A stretch of DNA of 64,000 nucleotides from Tetmemena sp. SeJ-2015 (taxonomy: Eukaryota; Ciliophora; Spirotrichea; Sporadotrichida; Oxytrichidae). Below, in pieces: positions 11,298 to 22,444 of the stretch (positions are counted from its first letter, which is position 1; each line of letters starts with the position of its first letter). The notes beneath the pieces were generated by a model that worked only from the letters and a program-made list of their open reading frames with translations, did not search any database and was not told the DNA's origin. The translations under genes were made by a program, and so were the position numbers. The DNA lies in the NCBI GenBank assembly GCA_027382625.1, contig JAJKFJ010022051.1, positions 1 to 64,000 of the forward strand, given 5' to 3'.

Positions 11298-13969
11298 ATG
11301 AAGGAAGATAGGAGCGCACTCTATGACAGTGATGACTCTCGATGTGATGATGACTCCAGCTTTGAAGAGGAAGATTTAACTAAAGCTTCAAAAGCTCACA
11401 TCAAAGCAAAATAAAAGTAATCAAAGCAAAATATTTTGGGAGAGAGAAGTAAGTGCTCTACAAATAGTTATTTGTTTATAGAGTCAAAGGAATAGCATGG
11501 ATTAGCAAGCAACGAAGATGCAATTGAAATCCTATAAAAAATCACAAAAGGATTTAAGCTCACAATGAAAGACATCCAAAACCATAAACTATTGAAAACA
11601 CATCCCCTTTCTGATTATGAAGTTGATGAAATAAGAGACTTCATTAGGGTAAAGAGATAAAAACTCTAAAGACAAAATCCATAACTTTCCTCTCTTAAAG
11701 AGGAACAAGATGACCTTCTCAATTATCTTTCCAACTATTATCTTGAACAATAAAAAGAAAGTGTGATGCAAATAAAATAAGAAAAGCTAGCTATCTAAAT
11801 AACTCCCCTCTAAAACCAAGAGACTTAATTACAGTAAATCAAAATTTCCAAATTTATTTTGGAAAACTATAACGCCTTGAGAATGGAGATAAGCTTCTCG
11901 TTCAAAAATCACTCATAGAAAAGCTTTATCGAGGATCTAAAATTAATGATAAATTGTCAAGAGTATTAAATAAATCGTGAGTAAGAAAAATTAGAAAAGT
12001 TATTTAAGAATAGAGAATTAGACTCATTAAATCTAGAGCTTAAAAAGTTGAATATCAATCAAGTCCTCAATATACATTTCAGAATGTCAAAGTATTGACA
12101 TCATTGTAGTATGAAGGATAAACTCTATTCCACACCTTATATCCATTCTTGAACTCTACTAAAATTGCTGATAAGATTAGTGATTAAAAGCAAGACATTT
12201 TCAAACAAATGATTCTAACTCTCAACCGATATTTGCAAGACAATGACATTCCCTATAACCCTCACTTTATTGGGCTACTTTCTGAACTTTGTCCATTGAT
12301 ACTTAGGGATAATAATTAATTAGAGGAACACTCCGCTGCAATAGAAACTTATGTCAAAGAGCTTGGTTTTAATCCTATTGAGTCTGAACTGATTTCTAAA
12401 AATCCTAAAAATTTCTTTTGGCCTGGCTTCATTAAGAAACTTTAAAGTTGCTGTCAAAAATCAAAATAGGTATTGATAGAATTCATTTCTAAAATATAAG
12501 TTCTCTCCGATCCCTATATTAGTTTAGACGAGCTTCTAAAACTCCTAAGATGTAGAGACATTTTGTTTACTCTTGTTAACAAACAAATAAAATAAAGCTG
12601 CCTCTTGAAAGATGCTTGGTGATTCTTTAATCAATAAAAGATTTCCAAAAACAAGACATCATCAATGTTCTTGAATTAGATGAATAAAACTGGATGAGAG
12701 AAATTGCAAAAAGAACATCTTAAAGCTCAACTAAGAAGTTAGAGTAATGTAGGAATGCAGACACCAACTAATAAATTTTTGAAGAAACAATTAAGGAATT
12801 CCATTAAAAGAGAGAAGTAACTTTGGAAGAATTGATGCAAATTTCAGAAAAAGTTGAGAATGTTTGTGACTAATATAAAACATAATGAATATTAAGCAAC
12901 AATCGCAGCTACTGTTTTGAGCTGCTCGAGTAGCACTATCCAATGTCATCTGCCAACTGCATCGGGCAAAACTTGGATTATTAGTTTAATCGCAGAATAT
13001 TGGAAATAGAGAGGAAAGAAAGTTTTGATCATAGTCCTATATGATATCCTCAAAACATAAGCACAGAGATAACTTCTTCCTCTCGGAATAAATTTGAGTA
13101 TTGAAACTATAGAAAATTTTTATGGACAAAAGAATGTTCATGAAATCACAATCGTGGATGAGTACGACTAGATAATTACAGCTCATCCTTTTAAAGTAAT
13201 TCAAGGAAAAATTTTTGGAATTTGGGATATGACTCTAACACAATTTTATCTTTTCAGCGCTACTTGTGATCCTGGCATATAAAGAATCATTCAAAAAACT
13301 TTAGGATAAACTAAAATCCTTTAATTTTAAAGTGAAGTTGAGTATGTGTCAGGAATTCAGTAAGACTTAGGAGGAGATATAGAGATATTCAAGAAGTAAT
13401 CTGAAAGAGTGGATCACACAATTAAGTTTATTGAGAAGTACTCTAAGCACATTCCTTTGATTATCTTTTGCGATCAAGACACTCATGATAAATACGAGAA
13501 AATAATCAAACAATTAGGAATAACCAATTTTAGGAGAGGGGTGTCAGTAGAAAATTTAGATGAAATATAGCAATGGCACTCAGGAGTTTTTATGCTAAGC
13601 CCTGAGGAGTGTTGTGGCTACAATACTAGATTTAGATAGGATGCTAAAGTAATAATTTCTTGCAACATAACTTCTGAGAGTCAGTATTAGTAGATGAGAG
13701 GCAGAAGCTCCCGAACTAGAGGAATACTGTAGTCAGTCTATCTAGCAGTGAGTAACTAATCCAAGAGCTAGATCATTCAAGGCATGAAGTAACTTTCAAT
13801 GCAGCAATTATTTGATGTTGAGAAACTACTCGAACTAGTTTACAAACGAAGGAATACTAAACTTCTCATAGAGACTCTTTAACAAACTGCTGAAAATAAG
13901 GATGATATCAGATCTTTATAGCATTTAAAGCAAGTTATCGGCGAAAAAGATTTCAGACGACTACTTTGA
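11298..13969 (+). CDS. superfamily-2 DExx helicase, ~890 residues
   Basis: ATG at 11298 begins an acidic N-terminus (MKEDRSALYDSDDSRCDDDS) and a long Gln/Lys-rich, coiled-coil-like region. From about 12,890 a 359-codon frame holds helicase motifs in order: a YQATIAATV block, motif I LPTASGKT, motif II VDEYD, motif III FSAT and motif VI QMRGRSSR. Such proteins use ATP to move on nucleic acid. The gene uses dozens of TAA/TAG as Gln and ends at TGA 13967. Three 1-base shifts (near 12,095, 12,625 and 12,880) interrupt an otherwise UGA-free reading; they may be sequencing errors or early decay. Its position beside the transposase and 25-kDa genes suggests it belongs to the same element or locus. 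The exact SF2 family is not assigned. Confidence 0.8.
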
Positions 13970-14317
13970 ACATGATTAAGCTTCTCTTCATTTAATCAAA
14001 GTAGGGTGTCTTAAATTAATTAGTTCTCAAAGAAAATGAATTAAATTTATATTTCCCCAAAAATTTTACTAAATCTTAAAGGACATTATTTATTCCAATA
14101 TCTACTTATAATTTAATTGCTCAATTTTTCTAATAGATAATTTATTATTATTTTTTCTTATTTAAGTAGTTTAAAAATAATTTTTGGAAATTTTCAGAAT
14201 GAAATAATTATTGATTAAACAACTAAATTATAATAATTTTTAGCCATATCCTAACTTTTGATTACTGACTTATTATCTACTAAATGGGCAATTAAAAATA
14301 AAAATAATAAAATTACA
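13970..14317. other. AT-rich spacer, no gene seen
   Basis: Short AT-rich spacer after the helicase. I looked here for an inverted copy of sequence upstream of the transposase and found none. Confidence 0.5.
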
Positions 14318-14470
14318 ATTTAAAGAAAAGTATCGTAAAATTTTAAGAATTAAATTATAATCGATTTCAAAAACCAGCACTTATTGTACTCATTCAAGAA
14401 ACCAATTAATATTCTATGTAAGAAACCATCTATTATCCTATGAAAGTTACGTCTATTTAAAGTTTTTTAG
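14318..14470 (+). repeat. dispersed repeat shared with 37,960-38,075
   Basis: The block gtaaaattttaagaatta ... ccagcacttattgtact ... attctatgtaa matches 37,970-38,060 in the same orientation with small changes. At the second site the related sequence sits between two identical 15-bp repeats, so both may be short IES-like or MITE-like elements. Confidence 0.6.
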
Positions 14471-14521
14471 GGATATTTCACCTGATTTGAGCAACCACTC
14501 ACATATAAAATTCACTTAAAA

Positions 14522-15034
14522 TCACAATTTAAAATGATTTTGCTTATTTATACTGAAAAAGGGGAAGTATAAAATTTTCGAGATTTTAACATTTTTATAA
14601 TATCTTGACTAGTTTGAAATTGCTAAGACAAAAGGAAGATATAATATTTTCATATAGCAAGTTATCCTTTTTACGTAATTTATAGCTGAGAATATAAAAA
14701 AAATTAGAATTAAAATAATCAATAAATTAATAAAATTTAAATCCTTGGTACATGAAGTGTGATATATTGGGTTGATTTTCTTACCATTAGATAAAACATT
14801 AAATTATTAGAAACTTTGATCCTTGCCACTTCTTCGTATGAAGCCTGTGTAGCGAGTTGTCTCTGTCATAAGTTTTTTAACTTGGATAATTTGTTGGTTC
14901 GAAGTTTGTGACATCGAAATCTACATAGCCCCCTCCTATCGTAATGGTAGGAGAAACAACTATTAAAATATTTTAAGGAGCTATCGAGCAAGCTTCATAT
15001 TGGGCTTCTTAGCTCGTAATTTAAAGGCCAACAT
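14522..15034 (-). CDS. three-copy repeat ORF, copy a (170 codons)
   Basis: On the minus strand ATG at 15034 starts MLAFKLRAKKPNMKLARQ and the frame is UGA-free for 170 codons. The first ~100 codons align in frame with the copies at 17,515 (MLAVKS, LPPLRQE) and 18,339 (MVTVEIADSPPDLQLVRQL), sharing features such as LPLRQE and RRSGKDQS. Copy a is the only one with no internal stop in the aligned part. The tail after about codon 100 is AT-rich and may be non-coding. Function unknown. Confidence 0.45.
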
Positions 15035-15090
15035 TTTATATCTCTTCATTTACTGTTTTAAATTAATTCCGATTTTCATTTAAATTTTAA
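14675..15090 (-). repeat. ~415-bp repeat, copy a (inverted)
   Basis: This segment is the reverse complement of the repeats at 17,450-17,875 and 18,290-18,702. Shared landmarks include gaaaatcggaatta, ccattacgatagga, ggcaaggatcaaag and the tail ttctcagct. The three copies differ by substitutions and small indels, roughly 65-75% alike by eye. Confidence 0.8.
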
Positions 15091-16059
15091 ATATATTGAA
15101 TAATTTATTCATTAAGTTTTTATTTGATAATTAAGGACTCTAATAATCAAAGCAGCATAGAATTTAAATTGATTGGTAATTTAGATTTTAGAATAGGAGT
15201 TCTTTGAATAATTATTTATGAAAATTTAAAACCTGGCCAAAGTTCGAAAAGGTGAATATTAAAAATACCTTTATTATTTCTAACTTTCATAGAGTTAAGC
15301 ATTTTACTAAATTAAATCTAAATTTTCAAAATGGTTAATTTAGTTATTTTAATTATTAACTTTATTTGGCAGGAGAGGAAGAAAATTTCAGCATAAAAAT
15401 AGTCTACATACATTAATTTGTCGTATATAATTTTTACCACAAATAAAAATTAATGACTTAATTATATCTTAGAAGAATAACATTTGATATTAAATTAAAA
15501 TGGAATATTTCAGTAGCAGTTGAAGTGTTTCCAATTGAATAATTACTACACCAGTTGATTCAGCAATAAATTCTAAAAAACTTTTCCTCCTTGCAATTTT
15601 TGCGTTTGAGTGTTAAGTACAGAGTTATAAGTGACATAAGTTTAGCTGAGTAAGATATTGAAAATGAGGATGAGTGTGTGAATCGTATCTCTTTAATGAG
15701 AGGTACTGTAAAGATGATTAAAGAAGAAACTCCTATTAATTTTTTATAATCTCGATTTCAACTTTTCATTTGTTATTTTAACTAATCATCTATTTTAATT
15801 AAAATTCCTACTATAATTATACTTAATAAAAAAAAATTATCTTAATTTGAACTTTTAGAATTGATTTGAAGACATTTCTAAGAGATCATGATATGATAAA
15901 ATTATACGAAAAGTAGGAAATTACAATTTTACTAATTTTGAGGAATAAAACATTTCAAAACACAAATATTTAATCAAAAAATTTTGTAATCTGGGATCAA
16001 TTTATAAAGCATTATTGATATATTCCGTTTTACATTAGAAAGATACCTTTTCTACTAAA
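15091..16059. other. AT-rich stretch, no gene seen
   Basis: No supported gene. A somewhat GC-richer patch near 15,600-15,720 has no recognised coding content. Confidence 0.4.
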
Positions 16060-16492
16060 GTCTTAATTTATACGGTCTTCTTTTATTTCTCTAAAACGAT
16101 TATAGATATTTTACTAAAGAGGAGAAAACAAATTCATCTATTCCGAAGGGTAAAAGAAGATTGAGACTTTTAAAGCGTCATTTATAGTAAGATTAAAATT
16201 TATCTAGATACCTTTATAGAGATTATTCAACTTTAAACCTCCTTATGTCTATTTTTAAGAGGCTAAATATTCATTTTTAATAACCAGGACAGAATATGAC
16301 GCTTCTGAATGATTTAATTTGAAAAGGATTCCATCTGCCCTCATTCAACAACTCTTGTCCCTTCACTTGAATGAATTACTCAGAACTGGAGCTTGCTTCT
16401 GTAAGGTGGAATAGAGATAGACTTAAATCTTTGACATTAAAGGAATCCAAGATGCAAAGGCAACTTCTAAAATGATGCAAAGAGATTACTGA
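16060..16492 (+). pseudogene. coding island, unknown, one in-frame UGA
   Basis: A frame reading RGENKFIYSEGQKKIETF, then KPPYVYFQEAKYSFLITR, meets TGA at 16310 and continues in the same frame as RIPSALIQQLLSLHLNELL and TGACFCKVEQRQTQ to TGA at 16490. Composition is protein-like and G+C rises over the second half. It is either one gene with a nonsense change or two adjoining segments. No family recognised. Confidence 0.4.
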
Positions 16493-17449
16493 TCGAGATT
16501 AGGCACTCGATAAAAAATTTGAACTTCTCATCTTTCCTATTAATAAATTATTAATCCCATTATCCTAATCTTCATCATTTTCTTATGAAAGAAATATTTT
16601 ACCTTAAAATCAATTCATTTTTTTAATTTATGAGATAATGGAATGAAAATTTAGTCTAAAATCCTTTTCTGGAACAATAAATTGAAAAATAGATAAAGAA
16701 AATTATAAAATTTCAAGGAGTGTCTGAATGAGTGCTGTCCCTATTTTTCTTATAATTTCTTTGTAATAGTATTAATTTCTGCCTTTAAAATGATTGTCTT
16801 AAAAATATTTCTCACTTATTTTTATTTTACCAATAAATAGTAAATAATTTCATTCTTTAAATTTATATATGATATAAGTTTAATTAAATTTTATTTTTTA
16901 AGAATACAGTTCATTATACTTCTTAGGAAGAAGAAATCATGGAGATTTAAGAGGACATCCCCGATCTTGATTCATTAGATTTGATCGCTTTACTTCTCTA
17001 AAACTAATAACAACCTGTGGATATATCTAATTTATCGCAGCCTCCACCCTTCATAATTTTTTATGATTTAAAAATAAAATTCTAAATTTTTGAATTCACT
17101 CCAGTCATATGTTCTTGTGGAAATAGATGCGGGAATTGTCACAATTCAAATTTAATAAAATTCATTCAAATTAAATTTTTTTTATTTCTAAAAGAATTCT
17201 AAATAAGTCTAATCATCTTCCCAAAGAATAATCTAGGTAAATACTTTAAATTTTAATTTACACAGCGACATAAATTTCAATTTTGCTATACTGAGTAGAA
17301 GCGAGCTTGTTCAGTAATTAGGAGGTACTTTAGTCCTTATGCCACTTTTAGAGCTTGACTCGATTTCTAGATTCTGAGAATGCTGATGGTGGAACTCGAT
17401 CTCTTTAATTGCTAATATCTATGTAAAAAAGCTTTTTAAAAATAGTTAA

Positions 17450-17875
17450 GCTATATAGTTAAAATTTAAATGAAAATCGGAATTAAATTAAAATAATAAA
17501 TGAGGAGTTGTAAAATGTTGGCCGTTAAATCATGAGATGACTATTCCAATATGGGACTTGTTGGATAGCTCTTCAAATTATAAGATGAGTTTTTTCTTCC
17601 ACCATTACGATAGGAGGTACCAGTGAAGGAGATATCGATGTCTTTGACTCCGAACCAAGAAATTAGCCAAGATAAAAAACTTGTGATTGAGGTAACTCTT
17701 TAAACAGGCCTCCTAAGAAGAAGTTGCAAGGATCAAAGTTGCTTATAATTTCATGCTTAATCGAATGGTAATAATTTTAACCCAAAATCTCACACTTCAA
17801 CTGCCTAGGATTTTAAATTTATTAATTTATTTATTAATTTAATTCTCTTTTTAATTAAATTCTCAGCTACAATTG
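17450..17875 (+). repeat. ~425-bp repeat, copy b, with decayed ORF
   Basis: Direct copy of 18,290-18,702 and inverse of 14,675-15,090. ATG at 17515 opens the family frame, but codon 7 is TGA where copy a has CGA (Arg), a single C-to-T change. Downstream the frame continues as LPPLRQEVPVKEISMSLTPN and RRSCKDQS, so the ORF was probably once intact. Confidence 0.75.
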
Positions 17876-18289
17876 ACCGACAGCGAGCAAATAAACTAGC
17901 AAGGTAGAGAATAGCAGATTAAAAGGTGGTCGTCCTTCGTTCAGTTTTTGAAGAACCAAACTCAAAATCTTTTTAAAAAATGAGGCTAAATGAATAATAG
18001 TTTTTTAAGCTTTAATCAGTATTTGTGGCGATAAATAAAAAATTTTATACATAGAATAGGAACTGATTTCTATAAACAGTCCAATATGCTAATTCAATAA
18101 AATTGATTATTTATTATATTCCTAATATTTTACTTTTCTTTACTTTAAATAAATTTAGATAATTCTTTATAATCAATAACATTCAATATAGTCTTGAAAA
18201 GTATCGGGTGATATTGCATTTAATTTATGAATTATTTTTTTGCTTAAGAATATCTTTTGTAATAATCTGATTTGGAATATAGTAGTAAT

Positions 18290-18702
18290 TTTAATTAAAA
18301 TCGATGATTGATTAAAATAATAAATGGAGAGTTGCAAAATGGTGACAGTTGAAATCGCAGATTCACCCCCTGATCTGCAGCTTGTTCGATAGCTTATTTA
18401 AAATTAATATGAGTTTCTTCTTTAATCATCTCCTCAGCACCTCTCAGCAGCGAGATATGATGTGCGCAGTGATCTCAAATCCTAATATCAGTTTCAGCAA
18501 AACTTGTGTCGCTTATAACTCTGTATTGAGCGATCCCACACAAAAGTTGCAAGGATGAAAAGTTCTTAAAATTTGATGCTGAATCGAATGGTGTAATAAT
18601 TATTCAAATCTGAGATACTTCAACAGTCACGATTTTAATCCATTTTAATTTAATATCTAATTTAATTCTCTTTTTTATTAAATTCTCAGCTATAATTCAT
18701 TA
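18290..18702 (+). repeat. ~410-bp repeat, copy c, ORF cut by mobile element
   Basis: Third copy. ATG at 18339 begins MVTVEIADSPPDLQLVRQL and remains UGA-free to the end of the repeat (ttctcagctataatt). There the GC-rich element inserted, so the reading frame now runs into foreign DNA and stops at a TGA near 18,783. The insertion therefore post-dates the spread of this repeat. Confidence 0.75.
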
Positions 18703-18710
18703 GAATTAAA
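18703..18710. repeat. 8-bp target-site duplication, left
   Basis: gaattaaa directly precedes the element end gggtagtgggtccc and is repeated exactly at 22,445-22,452 after the other end. Confidence 0.9.
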
Positions 18711-18840
18711 GGGTAGTGGGTCCCGGACCGCACAGGGGTTTCCCCACACCCGCACATATGTCCCCAGACTGCACGTGAGGCCTGAGTCAGTATGTGCGGT
18801 CTCGGTACCGCACATATATTACCCCAGACCGCACATATAT
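18711..18840. repeat. left terminal inverted repeat and subterminal motifs
   Basis: After the 14-bp perfect end, the motif ccgcacatat recurs at 18,750, 18,808 and 18,829, and inverted at 18,791. The pair tatgtgcggt / accgcacata (18,791-18,816) is a perfect 10-bp inverted repeat around a 6-base spacer. Such arrays are typical transposase-binding sites. One inverted copy lies near the right end (22,345-22,354). Confidence 0.7.
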
Positions 18841-18945
18841 TTCAAGTCATCGTAAATGTTCTCTGTATCTTAATCAATATGTTTCACACATGAATTTTAA
18901 TTGGCTAGATTGGTGTTCTTATCTTAGCAGATATTATTACAAATT

Positions 18946-19038
18946 TAATAGGTATAACAGCTATTTATAACATTGGTATATTGTCATAAATTTAAATGTC
19001 AATATACCAATGTTAGGAAAAGCTGTTTTACCTATAAA
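18946..19038. repeat. long imperfect hairpin inside the GC-rich element
   Basis: The arms aacattggtatattg (18,969-18,983) and caatataccaatgtt (19,000-19,014) are perfectly complementary. An outer arm, ataggtataacagct, pairs with agctgttttacctat with one mismatch. This 90-base AT-rich palindrome stands out in a GC-rich element and could be a nested MITE or a structured regulatory site. Confidence 0.7.
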
Positions 19039-19133
19039 TAATAAAAATAATATAATAGTTGATTTAAATCGGTATTGAGTAGTTAATCATTTCCAGTATT
19101 AAATTAATAGTAAGGTGTGAAATATCTGTATTA

Positions 19134-19719
19134 ATGAACGCCACTCAAGAGAGCAGATAACGCAAGCGGAATCTGGTCGAGTTCCTCTAATATTATGATA
19201 ACTTCAACTATATCGCACCTCACATACCATACCTAGACCTCATAACCTTTTTGATAGGCATGGGTAGTCCGAGTCCTCTCGTCCAAACAAAGAGGTGGAG
19301 TTCACCAAAGCAGAGAATCAGGGCCAAGCACACAGCCGATCAGTAGTTACTTGCCATTGGCTGAGCTACGGGACCGTTTACAATGACCATAAAATCCTGC
19401 CCAGCTACAATCAAGAGGCCAAATTCATAGGCATCAAAGCCATCACTGTCGTGATGATCGTCCAGAGGTAACGCCGCAACGATTTCATCCAGGAATCGAG
19501 GAGATCCAACTGAAAAGGAGTGCGTAAGATAACCTGTGAGATCGAGGCGCGCATCACCAATGCCAAGCACCTGCTAGAGATGGCACACACGAGCCTCAAA
19601 TAGCGCATTGACTACTACTCTACTAAGTGCGATTAGGGGCACCCAGGGTCAGCCCGGCCACGCTAGCCAAGCTCTTCCTTAGGAACGAGATATACTTCCG
19701 CTCAGGCAGCTGCTACTGA
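19134..19719 (+). pseudogene. element ORF 1, unknown, basic
   Basis: ATG at 19134 begins MNATQESRQRKRNLVEFLQY. After about 50 codons the coding appears to shift frame and continue as SYGTVYNDHKILPSYNQ and KFIGIKAITVVMIVQRQRRN. It passes one in-frame TGA, reads ITNAKHLLEMAHTSLKQR, shifts again and ends LAKLFLRNEIYFRSGSCY-stop at 19,717. Basic stretches and high G+C support real coding. It converges on ORF 2. No domain recognised. Confidence 0.45.
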
Positions 19720-19760
19720 TAGATTCGCAAGGGCTAGCGGCACCGGGACATCTAAAGGAG

Positions 19761-20407
19761 TCAGTAGGACCGCCTGGCCCAACACTGACCCTGTGAAATG
19801 GATCGCTTCAGCTTGCTCTTCCTTCTCTACTCTATTAACATCTTTTGAATCTCCATCCGCTGGCCAAGCTTGGCCCTCTGGTCCTGGAGGCGTAGGAGCA
19901 TAAATGACTGCTTTCTCTAGCTGAGGAAGGAAAATCGCTGTGCCGACAACTTTGTCTTGGAGATAGGCAGCCTTTCGAGGAAGCTCCACTACATATCCAC
20001 AGTCTTCTGGCTCGGCCTTGTGGAAGCCTTGAACAGAAGATTGTACCCCTTCTTGAAGATCTAGTCGACTGGCTTGTACATGGAAAGTATGGTCAAGAGC
20101 CACACTCTATCAGCCATTTGCTACTTATCCATCAAGATGCACACTTTGTCCCTCCCTGCAACTTCCTAGGGCTTGGAAAAAAAGATATCTAATGAGGGGG
20201 AATGGGACAAGTCAGTAGTCTTATCTCTTCATACGTGGCACACCAGACTACGCCTACAATCACGTGCAGTAGGTACTATTCGGCCACTTCTTTACTCATT
20301 AGCTGGGGCAATAAGTAGCCATTCCTCTGCGTGGCATCGTTCAGCTCCTGCTTACTCTTAATAAAGGAGCTCACCTAGAAGGAAGTCTTGTTATTCGAGG
20401 GATCCAT
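19761..20407 (-). CDS. element ORF 2, unknown (~215 residues, one frameshift)
   Basis: On the minus strand ATG at 20407 begins MDPSNNKTSFQVSSFIKSKQ. The frame continues through MSKEVAEQYLLHVIVGVVW, shifts once near 20,210, then reads DKVCILMDKQQMADRVWLL and a basic C-terminus, ending at TGA 19,761. UARs serve as Gln. The composition and the ATG start are convincing. A standard-code frame on the same strand (19,702-20,103) is a shadow of this one. Function unknown. Confidence 0.55.
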
Positions 20408-20648
20408 AACTTTATAGACGATACTAATAATTATAAATGAACATGGAGATAACTTATAGCTTTAAGATGTATGGTTTCACCTGCTTCACTCGAGTAAGGT
20501 AAAAAAAATGAAGTGGCACAACCTGAGTAATTGGCTTAGAATCAGTTAGGCAATTTTTAAACGCACTTAATTAAATATAATAATCACTCTCATACTCTGT
20601 CGTCCCTATTGCTATTATCCTTTGTATTACTCTTAGTCTCCCTCTTAC

Positions 20649-21074
20649 TCATATTCGCCTTTAAGCCATCACCAGGTCACTTTGAATCACCAAATCCTCA
20701 TTGAGGGTAATCTTGAACACACTCTCCCTGGAAGATATGCAAGCTAGGTCCAGTACTCCTCCCAGCACATCACCCAGGGCGTAGGTGTAGCTGCAGGACT
20801 CGAAGAATCGATCATAATGGATGAGCATGGACTTGCAGAACTACAGTCTGCGCTTCCTAAGAATGAAATTCACCTTGCTCGAAAATGACTACTGGAGTAA
20901 ATGAATATGGCCTGATTCTTTGTTGAGTGTATCCTTGAGAATAGCCTCTCTTCTCTTGACCGAGGCCTTGATGGTATTGAAGCTTTAATCTGCATAAGCT
21001 TTCTTCAAGAGCTCGGATGGACTTGCACTTTTGATATTGGTTACTCGAGGCTTCAAGGCGGCATCAACCATCAT
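20649..21074 (-). CDS. element ORF 3, unknown (141 residues, intact)
   Basis: ATG at 21074 starts MMVDAALKPRVTNIKSASPS, and the frame is clean for 141 codons to TGA at 20,649 with four UAR codons as Gln. The N-terminal half is basic and helical-looking (KASVKRREAILKDTLNKES). The C-terminal half contains YDRFFESCSYTYALGDVLGG. It is the best-preserved gene of the element. It lies upstream of ORF 2 on the same strand. No family recognised. Confidence 0.65.
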
Positions 21075-21238
21075 TAGAGACCTCCTTAAATAGGAGTAAG
21101 GTTTAAGTTTTTTAAGTCATACAATACTCCAGGTTTAGAGCCTTTGCTGTAGCGAGTTGTATCTCGTCTTGACTTAGGGGGTCCTTGGGAACCTAATTAA
21201 GCTTTTCCCAAAGCTTTTATGGAGAGCGGGGCCCAAGC

Positions 21239-21614
21239 ATGACAAAGTTTAGAGCAGCATCTTTGAACGTGGTGAGCTAGTTGAGGCCATCTGATCAAAT
21301 GCTCAACTTCTCTATTGCAGAGGTGATGTATGAAGAGGTTATGGGGCTAGATCTTTGATTGAGAGTTAAAGACTATTGAACATCTAGGATTCGACCATTC
21401 CAGCATGCCTCTCGATGAGCACGATTACCTGTTCTGAGAGATCTATGAGGCCCTGATCAAGAGCCACAGACTCGAGTCCACTTTCTGGGTGAGCTTTGAG
21501 AATCTCAACGAGGTCGGGGACCTTGCCAAGATGGAATAGGAGGGGCCCGGGGACAGCATGTAGAGCTAGTAGTGCAAATAACCATCTAGAAGGAGCTTGG
21601 GGGCGTTTGGCTGA
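21239..21614 (+). pseudogene. element ORF 4, unknown, acidic
   Basis: ATG at 21239 begins MTKFRAASLNVVSQLRPSDQ and reads IAEVMYEEVMGLDL before a frame change near 21,355. Coding resumes as LKTIEHLGFDHSSMPLDEHD, crosses one TGA and reads EIYEALIKSHRLESTFWVSF, then NLNEVGDLAKMEQE. The composition is acidic and clearly protein-like. No domain recognised. It is transcribed away from ORF 3. Confidence 0.45.
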
Positions 21615-22444
21615 ACCAAGCTTGGTATATAGAGAGAACCTTTGGCAGGTGGCGAAAATAGGTTTATCTTTTTAATGCTTTGGGACTAGCTTTCTGCAGA
21701 ATACATATGAATCCCCCTAGCTCTTTGAGTGTGGGGTAGGGGGAACGTCGAAATCCCAAAAGGTTGGCTTGCTTTCTCGTTGGATCCAAAATATTTGCCC
21801 CTTTTCAGGTAAGCTTGACTTGATCTCTTGCTGGGTTTGGAGTATCGGAAGTGGGCAAGGGTGGGGGTAATATGGAATGGTTTGGCCCGTCAAGCTCTGA
21901 ATCACATTCGTAGGGTAAACATGAGGCCCGGGAAAATTTTAGTGTTTAGGCTCAGGGGGGCCCTGTGGGTTTTTATGAAATATATTAAAAATAGTAAAAT
22001 TCACCAAACAAATACCTTAATGATCCCAGGGCTTTACTTACTGAAAAAGTAAATTTTTGGTAATTGAAATTTTAACTAAATACTGCTAGGCCCTTTTTCC
22101 CGTGGTAGCAGTTGGGGGGCCTCAAACCGATCGAAAAAAATTAAGTATCCCTTTGATTTTATTTTATTTTTTTATCAAAAATTTATAAAAACCCGAATAA
22201 GGTGAAACCCAAACTAGCCAATTAAAATTATGTTTGAAACATGTTGATTAAAATAAAAGAGGGAAATTTACGATGATTAAAAATATGTGGGGGTACCCGG
22301 GGCCCCCATACTGAAATTTAGGCCCCAAAGTGGGTTTGGGGGGCATATGTGCGGTTTGGGGAAACCCCCGTGGGTCCCGGGGCCCCAGTGCGGTGTGGGA
22401 AACCCCGTGCGGTCCGGGACCGCGTGTTGTGGGACCCACTACCC

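Larger units (their letters stand above)
18711..22444. mobile_element. GC-rich 3.73-kb TIR element with 8-bp TSD
   Basis: The element starts gggtagtgggtccc and ends with its exact reverse complement. Beyond the first 14 bp the ends stay alike (ggaccgcac.ggggtttcc), except for a ~15-bp extra block in the right end. Perfect 8-bp duplications flank it, as made by hAT-, P- or Merlin-type transposases. Base composition is close to 45-50% G+C against about 22% outside, so it entered from a different compositional background. Inside are four ORFs using UAR as Gln, in the order + - - +, none with a recognisable transposase domain. It may be a non-autonomous carrier or encode an unknown transposase. 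Homopolymer-rich sequence at 21,600-22,440 suggests local base errors. Confidence 0.85.

Noticed and set aside
19340..20103. Long standard-code minus-strand frames inside the GC-rich element (including a 133-codon Pro/Glu-rich one)
   Set aside because: They overlap the table-6 frame of ORF 2, which has an ATG start, UAR-as-Gln usage and more natural composition. The standard-code frames are shadows produced by low UAR density in GC-rich DNA.
18711..22444. Firm assignment of the GC-rich element to hAT
   Set aside because: An 8-bp TSD fits hAT, P, Merlin and others, and no hAT dimerisation motif or RNase-H triad was visible, so no superfamily is claimed.
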